Source: Channa striata
Lineage: Eukaryota > Chordata > Actinopteri > Anabantiformes > Channidae
Direction: 5' to 3'
DNA length: 64,000 nt
Assembly (NCBI GenBank): GCA_033026295.1
Contig: CM065182.1
Span: 18,970,215 to 19,034,214 of the forward strand
Shown: positions 26,819-38,510 of the stretch, piece after piece
How positions within the stretch are numbered: position 1 is the first letter of the stretch
Layout of the letters: each line of letters begins with the position of its first letter
Program-made: the position numbers and the translations under genes
The notes under the pieces: model-generated
What the model was told of the DNA's origin: nothing
Seen by the model: the letters and a program-made list of their open reading frames with translations, nothing else
Database searches by the model: none

Positions 26819-26824
26819 TTTATT
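26819..26824 (-). terminator. Poly(A) signal of atp5mg
   Basis: The minus strand reads AATAAA 64-69 nt beyond the atp5mg stop codon, which gives the short 3' UTR usual for this small nuclear-encoded mitochondrial protein. Confidence 0.6.
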
Positions 26825-26887
26825 GGTTCCAAGGTTGTTTGCAGAAATGTGAGGATACAATGTTCAGGGGGGTATAACAGTGGAAAA

Positions 26888-28510
26888 TTAGACATTATAG
26901 CCAATGATGCCACCTTTGCCAATGCATTCTCCAATGTAGAACCACATCAACACTTCAGTTGCAACCAGACCATTCCTTACAGCATCCTGCGAAGAAAAAG
27001 AACATTTTTCTGAAAAATATGTATTAAGCCAATTGATTCTATTCAATTCAACTTTATTTATATAGGCCAATTTACAACAAAATCCACTCAAGACACCAAC
27101 AAATCCCCTTTGAACAGCACAAGGCAACAGTGGAGAGCAAAAACTCCCTTTAATGGAAGTAAACCCCAGCAGAACCAGGCTCAGAGTGGGCAGCCTTGAC
27201 CGGCTGGGTGAGTGGAAAGTGGATATAGTTGCTGACACTATAGCGTTATATAGTGATACATGAAAATATATCATATTGTGTTCCATTTGAATAAACTTAT
27301 TTTCTGTGTTTGTCAATAAATAAATTAAATTACCTACGCTTCAATATAGTTTGTCTCAACATGGCATCTTTTTGTACGCTATTTTAAAAAAACATCAAAA
27401 CTTACACTAAGTTACATTTTGTATAGGTACTTGTTTGCTTATTTTAATGTGGTTATTCAATTTAAAAGTTATGCGCAAATAATTTAATAATAAGGTCAGT
27501 GTTCGGCAACTCTTTATTATAATATGACTTTAGTAAATTTGCCCTGGTATGGTCAGCTTTGGCTTTGGCTTCCACTTCGATTCATACTCCTTTCAACAGC
27601 CGCCATTAGAAAGCACTTTTGACTTTAGATCCAAGTTGAAACAAAAAAGAAAAAGCTCTCAATGCAGTTTGAGAGGACGACATGTTCACGCTCTTGTGGT
27701 AACAATTGTTACCTGCAGCAGGATATTTGGACAAATAAACTGTTTCATAGCTGTACTGGAATGGAACAACTTGGAACGGATGACTAAAATGGATTCTGAC
27801 AACAATCTTGGTCCCCTGTCAGCTTTTGATAAAAGATATTTGTAAGATCTAAACACTGACAGATGCTTTCTTTAATACCTGTGTGAGAATGACTCACACT
27901 CACCTTCACTGTGGTTTGAGCGAGGCGTCCAGTCTGGAAAGCCTTGATGAGGTTCGTCGCCCCCTCGATGGCCTTGGGGATCTCGGCAGGGGAAGGGGGG
28001 ACAAGTTCGACGCGGGCATAGTGCCAGAAGGTTGCTAACCGAGGTTTGGAGTAGGTGACAGCGGCTGGGAGGAGGAACAACGCCGTAATTAGTACACGTT
28101 AGTCAGTGTAGGGAGCTCATTTTCCTGTCGTATGTGGGTCCGGGCTGCAGGATTCATTGTTACCCGGCATGCTAACTGAGCTCTGCCTCTTAGCCAGTGG
28201 CTTGTGCTCCGGGAGTGTCAGAGCACAGACCACTGGTGCTCGCCGACATTGTCAATAGTTTTCCGCTGACTAGCTAATGCTAGTCACTAACTAACGTTAC
28301 CCACCTAACGCTAATAGTACATCATTCCATTCACGGCTAGGTCACTTCAACTAGCCACGGCCAAGCTACGTCTTGTCAACAGTGGTTTTACAGCCAGTGA
28401 AGCAGCTCCCCCTTTATCGGATGTATTTAATAAAAAACATGACAACTTGTGAACTTACCGCCGACTAAAGTCGGTACTTTAGCGACCAGTTTTTGCACAG
28501 CTTGCGCCAT
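26888..28510 (-). CDS. atp5mg: ATP synthase membrane subunit g, mitochondrial
   Basis: Three coding exons: 28510-28459 (52 nt), 28064-27904 (161), 26986-26888 (99). They give 103 aa, the same length as the human protein. Conserved blocks are MAQAVQKLVAKVP at the start, VTYSKPRLATFW and VELVPPSPAEIPKAI in exon 2, and NGLVATEVLMWFYIGE and IIGYNV at the end. Subunit g sits in the Fo part of mitochondrial complex V and helps dimerise the enzyme; the C-terminal hydrophobic segment with the GxxxG-like stretch (IGECIGKGG) is the membrane helix. No cleavable presequence is expected. The second intron contains a teleost repeat. The neighbour on the same strand upstream is the pdzd3-like gene. Confidence 0.97.
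27041..27215. repeat. Degenerate teleost repeat in atp5mg intron 2
   Basis: Landmarks in order are CAACTTTATTTATATAGG, CAACAAAATCCACTCAAGAC, AGTGGAGAGCAAAAACTCCC, CAGCAGAACCAGGCTCAG, GTGGGCAGCC and TTGACCGGCTGGGTGA. This order and wording match a very abundant fish repeat remembered from many teleost introns. It explains why frames run across this intron. Confidence 0.75.
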
Positions 28511-28869
28511 GTTGCAGTGCGTTTCGATGCTAACCGATCCCGGGTCCTGTTTGCCGACTGAATGTCACCTCCAGTGGAAGGACCCACGGCGGCAGCTGAC
28601 GACACAACTGCCTGAACAGAAATAACATGTATTCTTTGGAGTTTTATGGCAACCGGCATCCCATCTGTGGCATTGCTCCCATCTTCTGATTTTGCTCATA
28701 TTGCTGAACAGTGGCCAAATCCCCCCCAGATACCTCCCTCCCCCAAAATCACGAACAGTCACTTTATGTTGCACATATTCACATTATTACTGTTATTGTA
28801 CTATAGTATTCGTGTAAATATTTCATATTTCATATTAGTTGTGTGCTATGCCTACACCTTGACAAGGTC

Positions 28870-28919
28870 CTAGTAATGTAAAGTGGCAATAAGCAGTTTT
28901 CTGATGCTGATTCTGATTG
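28870..28919. repeat. Teleost repeat fragment (GAATCAG...TTATTGCCA type)
   Basis: On the minus strand the phrase CAGAATCAGCATCAGAAAAC is followed by TGCTTATTGCCACTT. This is a decayed form of the AATCAGAATCAG...TTTATTGCCAAGTA repeat common in fish. It abuts the retrotransposon relic that follows. Confidence 0.5.
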
Positions 28920-28954
28920 TTAAGATCATTGAATATTTACCCCACATTCAGCAC

Positions 28955-29380
28955 TCTCCAACTAACTCATCATCTCCTTTCTGTCAAGTACTTCCTACAG
29001 TTCAAAGTAACATTCTATACCGTTTCTAATTTCTGACATTCTGCACAAAGCCCAGTCTGATGTTTCCCAATTAAGTGAATAGTCCTATTTCAATTGCTGT
29101 GCCCTATTCGTAGCCTGGTCATTACCACTTCCTCCTTTCTATTTCTTTCCCAATTCCTCTTGGACATAACATTGCTCTAGATGGAGTACAGTTGTCCACC
29201 TTTCTTTTCATAGTCCCAATACTGCTGCCACCCTTTGCTGAATTCTTTCCATACTTTGTTCTTGCTTTCTGCCTTTGAAAGTTTTACATTGAGCTCTTTA
29301 TTTAACTGTTTAATAGCCTGCTTCATCAATCTGTCCACGCTCTCATTCCCTACATGCCTACATGAGCCGTCACCTAAATT
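28955..29380 (-). mobile_element. Decayed non-LTR retrotransposon 3' ORF end (RNase H and C-terminal zinc-like tail)
   Basis: Reading the minus strand downwards from about 29376 gives AHVGM, a frame break, then NESVDRLMKQAIKQ. This matches the HxGxxGNExxD block of retrotransposon RNase H. Further on come KVWKEFSKGWQQYW, RLRIGHSN, a stop, IHLIGKHQTGLCAEC, ETV, a stop and a NVTLNCRKY-like stretch. That is the usual 'TRLRxGHT...C..C...EtveHvLlhC' tail of non-LTR elements. Several stops and at least one frameshift show it is dead. The clade is not determined. Confidence 0.75.
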
Positions 29381-30044
29381 AATTTAAATTCTGTTTTTTG
29401 TCTTTCAAAGAATTTGGACAATTTCAGAATTGTATTGTAATTTCATTCTCACTGTCCTTCAGTTACAAACTGACAGTTACACAACTCATAGACATTGTTT
29501 TGTTATATGGCCATTAGAGTGCAGTGAATCGTTCCTTTTGGAACAGGTTTTCTTCTCATACACTCTCATAATATGATTTGCTTACATTAATTGCAAGCAA
29601 CATTAATTCAAGAAATTGGACAAAAAGTGTCTTTGAGTGAATGAATGATGAATAGGTATTTTATTGTAATATACAGTAATAGTAAGTTGGACATTGAAGA
29701 ATGGTTCAAACCTTTCATGTGTTATATTATTTATGTTATTTTTGACAGTGCTTCATGGAAAATGAATAGAAACTTCAGAAACAAAGATAATATTACAAAT
29801 AAACTGTAAGTTGTTGCAAAATTTGCTCTTAATGATTAACTTTTTGCAAGTACAAGCATTTTATGTATGAGGCTGTATTTACAATGCAGAAAATATGAAC
29901 GCTTTAAAACAGTATACTAAAAATATCTTTTTTTCATTTTATTTAACAAAATATTAAACATTTTAAATGTGTATATGTCCAATCATCACCAGTACAAGCT
30001 AAGCGCATTAGCTTGTATTCTCTGTGTGTGTGTGTGTATAGCAT

Positions 30045-30050
30045 TTTATT
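30045..30050 (-). terminator. Candidate poly(A) signal of the pdzd3-like gene
   Basis: AATAAA on the minus strand about 310 nt after the stop at 30360, next to a (TG)8 tract at about 30023-30038. Other AT-rich candidates lie nearby, so the exact site is unsure. Confidence 0.35.
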
Positions 30051-30359
30051 TATTTTTATAGTTGAGATATGTGGTAGCAATTGTTCACTAATAATAGATG
30101 TTCAAGATCTCTAAACATCTGTAAAATGAACCAAACACCTTTCCATAACATGTACAAATAGGCCTACAGGTTTAAAAAAAAACTTATACTGTTAGCATTT
30201 TAAATTTAGCATATTGTCCCTGTTAATCTTTTGGGTTCCTTTGTGAGGCAAAAATGTTGTAGCCAATAGAGAAAATGCTCTCGTTCAGCTTGGTTGGAGG
30301 TCTCCTCCGTGGACAACTAGTGTGTGGGAAAGTCTACCGAAGCAATGTAGCATTGTTGC

Positions 30360-33300
30360 TCACAAAGATGTTATCTCACAATCTTCTTCCCCCTGCTGAA
30401 ATACAAATAAGCAAATATGGTAAAGACAGAGATCGCTAAAAGATTATGTAGTATGTAAAAATGATCTCTTTACCTCATTATCAGTGGCATTGTCATCTGT
30501 GGCTGGTGTTTCAGTTTGTTTTTGTGGTGATTGCTCTGCTACGGTAACTGGTACACTGCTCTCATTTTCTTTCTCAGCAGCAGCATCTTCACAGAAGAGA
30601 AGAGGGGACAGACCCAACTGCAAAAAAATGGGAATAAATACTGATCCTGTTTTAAACAGGAATGGTGAGATAAAGAAATGTTTATTCAGTCCAGGGAATT
30701 ATTTGCTTTGACCTAATGAAATTTTTGTCCATGACATAAGCATTAAGACACGTCGTTAGTCTGTGACTGCCTACCCGGGTGTAAAACTCTAGTCCCTGTG
30801 GAGTGATGGTGGTGAAGGACACCTGCTGTCCACTCTGTCTCACTCTGTTCACGACCTCTTCATGGTGCAGTGACTCCACGGAGTATCCATTGACCTCCAA
30901 CAGCAGGTCTCCATCCCGCATACCTGCGCTTTCTGCTGGACTGCCTTTGTCCATCTCACGCAGAAAATGAACTACAGAATAGTTTGAAAAGACATTTACT
31001 GAAAAATACAAAAATCTGGAACACTTATCTTTTGGTATTGCACTTTCTTTTGCTATCTTACATGTGCGCCCTGATGGTGTCTTCTCCATTCGAAGGAGGA
31101 AGCCATAGCCTTTAGGCCCAGAGACCAAGTTGAGTTTTCTGGCCCTATAGGGTAGGTTATGTGGAACAGCCATGGTAGGCAGGATGGGCATCTTTAGTTG
31201 CATGTATTTCTTCTCACTTTCTCTATCAATCACTAGGATGGTAATGTGATTGCCACATTTTTTCATCTACAGAAAAACAGTGTTTGGATATAGATTTTGT
31301 CAGTGTATTTGTTGCACAGTTGCAGAAGTATTTTTAAAAATATGTGACTTTACCGAAAGGCAAAACAACAATCTAAAGCAAGTTGTACCATCCTACTGAG
31401 TGCAGAGTGTGTGAGCTCAGACACTGCTGCTCCATCCATCCACACTAAGCGATCTCCCTTACAGACCCCAGCCTTTTCAGCTGCGCCTCCTGTCGCCAGG
31501 CTCACAGAGAAGCGACCTTTTTCTCCTACAAACCATATGGAGAACCTTAATAACCCTGTGCAGGATTCAAGCCAAAGTCTGTTTGAATTTTAAGCCTTGG
31601 AGTTCTCCTCAAGCGTTACCTTCCACTGGTGTGAAGTTGATGCCTAGACCTGAGGCAGGATTCCTGATGATATGACAGAGTCGGGGCGGTTTATAGCCTT
31701 CACCCTTGTATGCACTGGCCAGATCTCGGAGGTCCTGACCTCGGGACACAGCTTTCTCATACTCCTCCCCATCCAGCACTAACAAACACAGCTGATGTCC
31801 ACTTAGCTTTATCTTCTTGGACACCTTTTTTTAAAAAAAGAAAAACAGAATAGCTCCAGTTACAATCACACAAGTGAGGCTTCTTAAGTGCATTTATTTT
31901 TCAGAAGCTTAATTTACCTCAGGGTGAGAAACATCTACAACATAGCAGTTGTTAATTTCCAGAAGCCGATCACCGTTTTGAAGGCCACTTCGTCCCGCTA
32001 CCCCTCCTAACTCCACATTTCTGATTATGTGACCCTGGCACCCACTCTCATCCCACAGATGAAAGCCAAAAGACTCCCCTTCCTCACGTTTAAGGACACA
32101 CAAACGTGGGCTGGGTGTTGACACAGAGTCTGAGTAGAAGAAATATCAAAGTCTTGTCACACAGAGCATGTTTCCTCATCTCTGGATCATTTAGAAATAA
32201 ATATAGGATACCTGCATCATCTGTGATGACCATCATTGGGTTGTCTATTCCCTCTTTAGGATTAAATATAAATTTTCTGCAAGAAGAGAGGTGAGACACC
32301 TTTTATAAACTGGTAGATTTTGGTAATTTGAAAAACAGTTCAGCTTATTATAATCTTTATAATAACAGTAATTATCTGTGCAGTAGCCTTATCTTGGGCC
32401 AAAAGTCTTATCTTGGGCCAAAAGTCACATTCTAAAAGCCAAACTGCAAGGCCAAGTCAAAAACATATTGTACAGTTTCTGTCAAGTTGTGTGTGTTCAG
32501 CATTACTATAATACAGGTGTGAAGACTAGGGAGATATGAAAACTGCAGTTTTATTGCTTATGCTACTGTCCAACTCAGTCCAACACTGTATCCGATCACC
32601 TTAATCTTAATTTAATCATTACCAGCAGTTTAATGTTCACAGTTACGGTAGAACTGACAGCGACAATGCTGAGGCTTTTTTTACTTTTTTTATGAATACT
32701 GACGCAAACCATCAGATGAAAAGAAGACTTACTCTGTCAACCCTCTGATTTCCACCAGACCTTGAAAAACAAAAGGCATGAGAAGGGTTTTAGCATTTAC
32801 CTCATTGACCACAACCTTCGGAAAACTTTTCATAACAACTGCTTAAATAATGTTACACACAACAGATCAAATTTGGCTGACAATCAAACATAATTATTAC
32901 TACCAATTACATTATTGTATATTAATGTGAACTTACAGCTCTGTGAAAGTCTGCGTGATTCAGCCAACTAAACTGTGAGGCAGTTAGTTTGGTGTTTATT
33001 TCTTAAATGGGTGACTATAACTATCATGAGAGGCACCATAAAACAGGGTTTGACTTATCTGTGATTATCTTTACTCTTTGGCCTCTCTAAAATGAGAAGG
33101 TAGAGCATTAGAAACATAGTTGCGAATATTGGAATAGTGAATGTGGGACAGAAAAAGCAATGCGCTCAAACTACCCCTCAGTGAATGAGCATTTCTTTGT
33201 TTTAAGTTGACTCCAAGCCGCAACCTGGACATTTATCATTTTGTCAGCAAAATGAAAGACCTTTCTTTTCCCCATGCAGTGCCTCTGTGCCATCTTAAAA

Positions 33301-34462
33301 AAATGCATAATTGCTGCTACAAACATCACACTTACATAAAGTATATTCTCATTTATAGGACAATTCAGAAGTTATTTGCCCTCTGGTCACTATTTTGTCT
33401 GAAACAGATTGTTTCCTACGTGTCTGAGTGAAGACTGTCACCTAATGAAAATAAAACTGATTATCCCCAGAGATAAAGATATCCATGTCCAGCTTTAGGG
33501 TCTTGGGGGGTTGAAGCTAATCTCAGCTAAGTAGCACCCTGTATAGATCACAGACATATCACAGGGCCACACACAGGAACAGGCAACCTTTCCCACTCAT
33601 ATTCATACAGTACCTACTAGAGTTCTGAAGTCAGTTATCAAACTACATGTCTATGGATCATGGGAGGCCAATAATATATTAGTAGTATAATAGTAGCTTG
33701 TGGATTTTCCCTACTGATCCTTTTTGAGCTTTACCTATAATAATAGTTATAATTTATTTGTTCTTTCAGTTTTGTAATATGGGTTCCAAAAAAAAGCATA
33801 TTTACCACCGCATGGAAATAGTCAACTGAAATACAAAAACCTCTAACTTGTAAATAATTACAGTACTTGAGTAAATGTAATTAGTTACCTTGCACCACTG
33901 AGCATGAAATAATTTACAGTTTTAAGATGAAATCCACCTCTAACATTACATCTGTGTCAAAGTATCCTCCTCTCCTGAATTGTTTGCACCACATGGACTT
34001 CAGTGCAGCTAAAGTCCATGTGGTCACTGTTTGCTTTTTACCAAATAAACCTTCTTTTTTAATGTCACAGTACACAGTGATTAGCCTATTACACAAAAAA
34101 ACAAAGTATAGACACCACAGTTCCATGCTGGAATTCACTGAGCTCCCTTTTTTATGGTAAAAATTAGTGAGAACCAGCGAAAATGTCCTTACTTTACAGA
34201 AATTTTCTCACTCTGTTGTTAAAAAACTAAATTTGGTACTTACCAAGTTGTATCTACAGGAACACACACAGTATGTATATTTGAGTTTACTGTAGTTAGA
34301 TACTTTTTGTGAGCCTGAATACAGCACAATCGAATACAATAACTAATCTATGATTTCAAATACTTCAAAGATTAATCACAAGCACTATAGGAAACATACT
34401 GCTCTCATAAAAATTTAGGTTGAAGTACCTGTACTTGTTGTCATGTTGTGTCTTGTCCCCAT
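30360..34462 (-). CDS. pdzd3: Three-PDZ scaffold of the NHERF family, PDZD3/NHERF4-like
   Basis: Proposed coding exons, 5' to 3': 34462-34429, 32760-32733, 32276-32212, 32129-31918, 31824-31620, 31525-31389, 31266-31062, 30971-30775, 30617-30474, 30395-30360. They are phase-consistent and give 420 aa. An N-terminal KFIFNPKEGIDNP block precedes PDZ1 (about 50-130, ligand loop ESFGFHL), PDZ2 (about 158-245, SGLGINF) and PDZ3 (about 268-350, KGYGFLL). An acidic tail then ends in ITSL, a class I PDZ ligand. NHERF proteins tether transporters and guanylyl cyclase C at the apical membrane. pdzd3 is preferred over pdzk1 for the N-terminal block and for synteny with atp5mg. The first exon (ATG at 34462) is the least certain; an alternative in-frame ATG lies at about 32775. 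The last acceptor is a CAGCAG (NAGNAG) pair, so one glutamine may be optional. Confidence 0.8.
32388..32425. repeat. Perfect 19-bp tandem duplication
   Basis: CTTATCTTGGGCCAAAAGT occurs twice in exact tandem, in an intron of the pdzd3-like gene, about 110 nt upstream (in the gene's sense) of the exon at 32276-32212. Identity of the two copies suggests a recent duplication. Confidence 0.9.
33495..33665. repeat. Degenerate teleost repeat
   Basis: GGTCTTGGGGGGTTGAAGC, CTCAGCTAAGTAGCACCCTG, ATCACAGGGCCACACACAGG and CATGTCTATGGATCATGGGAGG follow, in order, the landmarks of the common fish repeat 'GGGTGCTGGAGCC...CCCAGCTGA...ACACCCTG...CGCAGGGCCACACA...CTGTGGGAGG'. It lies in the first intron of the pdzd3-like gene. 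Confidence 0.65.
33835..33902. repeat. Teleost 'ACTTGAGTAAATGTA...CACCACTG' repeat fragment
   Basis: ACAGTACTTGAGTAAATGTA, then TTAGTTACCTTGCACCACTG, is a near match to the terminal part of a widespread fish DNA element whose copies end in TTACTTTCCACCACTG. Only one end is recognisable here. Confidence 0.6.
33988..34024. other. Perfect 13-bp hairpin with 11-nt loop
   Basis: ACCACATGGACTT (33988-34000) and AAGTCCATGTGGT (34012-34024) are exact reverse complements. The arms do not continue outward. It lies in the first intron of the pdzd3-like gene, about 85 nt from the repeat fragment at 33835-33902, so it may be part of a mobile element. Confidence 0.7.
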
Positions 34463-34677
34463 CAGGTCAGCAGTCACAGACAGATGTAAGAGTGAAAGTG
34501 CTCCGTTTTTTTGAGCACACAGGGACTCCTCCTAACAAGGGACACCAGGCTTAATGTTTAATCAGTTTGTGAACTTGTGAATGCACGTCTCCAGGTAATG
34601 TCTGTGTTTCAGGGTACCATGTACCAATAGTGCATAGTAGGTAACTCCTAACTGTTTTGTGTCAGTGGATGACTTAC

Positions 34678-34744
34678 CTCTTCTTGTTCTGAAAATCCAA
34701 CAGTTATCTGTGGATGTGTACATACTGTATCTGTGCCTGTTCTC
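34678..34744 (-). other. Candidate upstream exon of the pdzd3-like gene
   Basis: On the minus strand a TTTTCAG acceptor is followed by 67 nt and then AGAAGAG|GTAAGTC, a near-perfect donor. It sits 216 nt upstream of the proposed start codon at 34462. No good acceptor was found between it and that ATG, so an alternative first exon feeding a downstream acceptor, or a chance pair of sites, are both possible. Confidence 0.3.
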
Positions 34745-37700
34745 CTGAAAATCACATTCAAAATGTCAAGGCCGATGTTTGGTGATAAGTTGCACAAACA
34801 GACCAGCCTGACACTTTATCAGAGGGGTGATTCACAATTCAGCTGTGGTTGCAGCAGAAGGAATGGTGCTTATTAAAATCAACATAACTGAATGGAAACA
34901 CTGAGGGACAGAGAACACAGCGGGTAAATAACGATCAAAACATTTTAAATTTACTTATTTATTTTACCATAGGGGGTTCCAGGTTCCAGGAAGTCTTAAT
35001 ACATATTACTGATAGTGTGTAATTAACATTGCCATGGCTCTTTGCAAAAACATTTCTAAAAAGTAAGTGTTCATGAGTCAGCTCTGATGTTTCCTGGGTT
35101 AGGGGAGAGAATGAAATTAGAGCAGTGATGTCTAGTATTTTTATTTTATGGAATTCCCAGGTTTCAGAAGGTCAAGATTTCAGACATTGCTTGACGTGCA
35201 AATCAGTTTGGTGACTAGTATAGAGAAAGGGTTTTTATTCAAATTACTTGTTTGTTGCTTTTAATAATATTTGTACATCCAATCAGAACATGTAGTTTTT
35301 ATATAGCTGATGACACAGTTTCTTTAGTAATTTTTTTGAAAGCAAAGTGTCCTGCACTTCTAGATAAACTCGCTATGCTCGTAGAGTCAGACTGGATTTA
35401 CTAGGTGTGAGGGTGATAAGTATTCAAATGCTGTTATGGGAAGTACTGCATACATGGAATCGACCACAAAGACACAGAAGTAGAGAGGTGTGCTTTTAAT
35501 GACAGTGCCAGGTTCTGCGAGTACATGCTGTTAAAGGCTCAGCAGGTGGCACTGCAGCATGTTTAGTGTGCTGCACTGTCACAATATGGCACTGGAAGGA
35601 TTTGGAATAAAGTTTTCTAACTTTGTTTTGTCTACAAGGATTAAACCTGTCTTTTGTGCAGTGATCTTTTCCAAGTCTGACTTCAAAAAACACCCCTATG
35701 TAAATGTGCACGCTAAAAATATCCTGATCCAACGCAGTTCCAGTCTAAGGAAAGAGGTATACAATCTGCAGTTCTGCAATTATACGTACAGCACGTACGC
35801 TGCTGTGGACATTTACGTACATACAGCATGGATCATTTCTTAATAAAGAAATCAGAAAGAAAGAATGATTACAGCAACTACCAACCCCTGTAGTTAACAG
35901 TATTTAACTACGATCCTAATTTTTAAAACTGTACCAAAAAGCTTTCATTGAAATGAAATGACATATAGTATTCAGTTTAAGCAATTCACTTTGAACATCA
36001 CAGACTCTTAAGAAATTGACTATCATTCGACTGATATGCGACAAGTCCACCTTCCTGTTTTAAAGGAGCAAAGGCCCACACACAGTCAATTAGTAACCTC
36101 ACATCTAGTCCTGTTCAAAGGTCAGGTTTCACTACACTGCACATCACTGGAGCATTTGTTCAGATGAAATGAAAATGTCAAGATGATTTGTCAAAGCATA
36201 GTTTAAATTTCATTTACAATCAGAATATATTATAGTCTCATCGTGTACTGTTCAATTTCTATAAGACTTAGCATTACTATACATGTGTGACAAAGGAAGA
36301 GTTATATGAATATGACCGTGACCCTGTCATAAGAACACAACTGAAAGAGCAAGTGTTTTCAATATTCCCTTTACATCTGCCTGCTTAAAGTAGAACAGAT
36401 AGAAGGAAGATAGGGGATGAGAAAAGAGCAGGAGAGTCAACAAGGCAGGCTTCTATGGGACCTTTCAATCCTGGTTCTGGATCCAAGTGTCAGTCCCTCT
36501 CAGGATCCCCCCAGCCACAGGAAGCAACAGAGCTCCCATCTGTGCCTAAATCCTTGCCAAAGCACTAGCTGTCAAATATCTGCAAAGGAGACAGTTACCT
36601 TTTCATCCGATTTGCTACACACATTTAAACACAAGTCTAAGAATGTCTGCTCTGCTGTGGATCTCACTTGACTATTCATGAAACTGCAGAGGATGTGGCT
36701 TGGTTACTAGAGATTGGGGCAACATCTTGAAGACTCTATAAGAAAAGAAAAGAGCAAAGGCTTCAGAATTATCAGCACTGTCTTTTTGTCTTTTGTTTTA
36801 CATTGAGCCTGTGGCTAATTCAGGGATCAGTGGGCCCGTGTGACATCTTTAGAGTCAGAAGGCCACTCTTTTACTAGGACACATGTGGCTTCTGATGAGT
36901 GTTTGTGTCTTGTGTTTGGTCAGTCTGTGAATCCATGGCAACAGCGACGTGAATGGCCTATTCAAGACATCCACCACTACACCCTTCACCTCTGAAATTA
37001 TAGATCAGTAAATAAATTGCTATTGGCTTTGGTTTAGGTTTATGTCCATGTGAGAAGTAACATTGTTATTTTGTTAGACTTCGTCCCAGGCTCTCGAAAT
37101 AAAACCAATTTATTCTGAGGAAAAACATAATAGTGAGAATACTGTTTATGCTTCTACTGAGCAGAAATGACTTCTGTGCTTCTGTGGTTATGGATTCAAA
37201 TACATTGTTCTAAAATGTTATTACGACTTGTGTTTAGAAATCAACATATAATGTTTTCAAAGGAGTGCATGATCAGAAAAACAAAAATTAAATAAACTGT
37301 AAATTAAATATTTATAACCCTTAAACATGTTTTGATAGATTATTTTTTACAACCTGACCCTTTAACATCAGTTTGACCATTTTTTTCTTTCTAGGTGAAT
37401 CACAATTAGAAGTTCTCTGATAGGAGTGTTATGCTTCTGGAATCTTAACCTCTTGTTAAGAATGCATTATTATAAAAAAAAAATAAATAGCAAAAGCTAT
37501 TGTGCTTATGAACAAACCTTTTTGTGGTGCTTAAACTATATTATGGTCCATTATTTGTCTGGTATTGCTGTACAGCAGTATTGTCTTAATATTTTTGTTT
37601 TCATGCAGCATCACAAAACCATTGTATATTGTTTTCAGGTTTGCAGTTTCCTCTGTCAGGTACGCTCACATATACCATAAATAAAAATCTTCTTAGATGA

Positions 37701-38500
37701 ACATTATTGGGATATACAGTCTTTTATTGAACAAGGGTCTTAATAATCCATATTACGGGATCCTTTATGGATACTTTTAAAGATAATAATGCCTTTTCCA
37801 GGGATGATGCGTGATAGACAAATACTATTTAGTAATTTTACTGCAACCACACTTTACTTCAGAAGCCATATTTGCTGGCTCAACAGAATAAGATTTTTAC
37901 TAAAAGGTCAGCTCATCTGGTTTTATATTGCTCAATAAAGTTACATCCCCCGCCAACAGAAATTGTGGTTGTAAAAAAGGGAAATGATAACTTGTATCCA
38001 AACTCCACCCAAAACGTAAAGCATGATGCAATAGACAATAGCTGCAGATCTGACATACTTTAAGAAGATCTTGTCATTTTTTAGCCTGGAATTCCTCAGA
38101 TCGTCTAAAGAAAATTACCTCAATATATGCACTTTTTATTGCACTGAAAATGTGTATTAGAAAAATAATTTAGCCATCATCATCTTTTGCTTTTCTGCTT
38201 CTCTGTTATTCATGGAACCCTAACATGCACATACTGCATACATGCAGATATGTTCATTCAACAGGTCTGCCACTGACATTTTGACAGTGTGTCTTTATCA
38301 CTAGCTCAGGTGAAATGTTATCCATTTAAAATGAACCATGCTTACAAATAAATTGGATTTAAAGCAAATTTGGCGCATACGGGCACACGAATGGCCATCA
38401 GTTATGAAAAAGTAAGAGCAAAGATATAAAAATCAATGTTTTTATTGGTAAAATGTTGAAGAGATACCCATGGAATTCAATAGAAAGTTAGCCTCCTCGC
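34745..38500. other. Gene-free gap between the pdzd3-like gene and cltc
   Basis: Two transcripts diverge from this interval. I see no exon or clear repeat in it. Short frames such as 35559-35843 and 36417-36671 have no recognisable content. Confidence 0.5.
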
Positions 38501-38510
38501 TTGAGCTCTG

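Noticed and set aside
27041..27316. 142-codon frame continuing upstream of the last atp5mg exon
   Set aside because: Runs through the acceptor into a teleost repeat; only 26986-26888 is coding.
31000..31061. Residues CKIAKESAIPKDK as part of the PDZ protein
   Set aside because: They come from reading into a GT-AG intron; the spliced form gives the standard PDZ sequence. Kept only as a retention finding.
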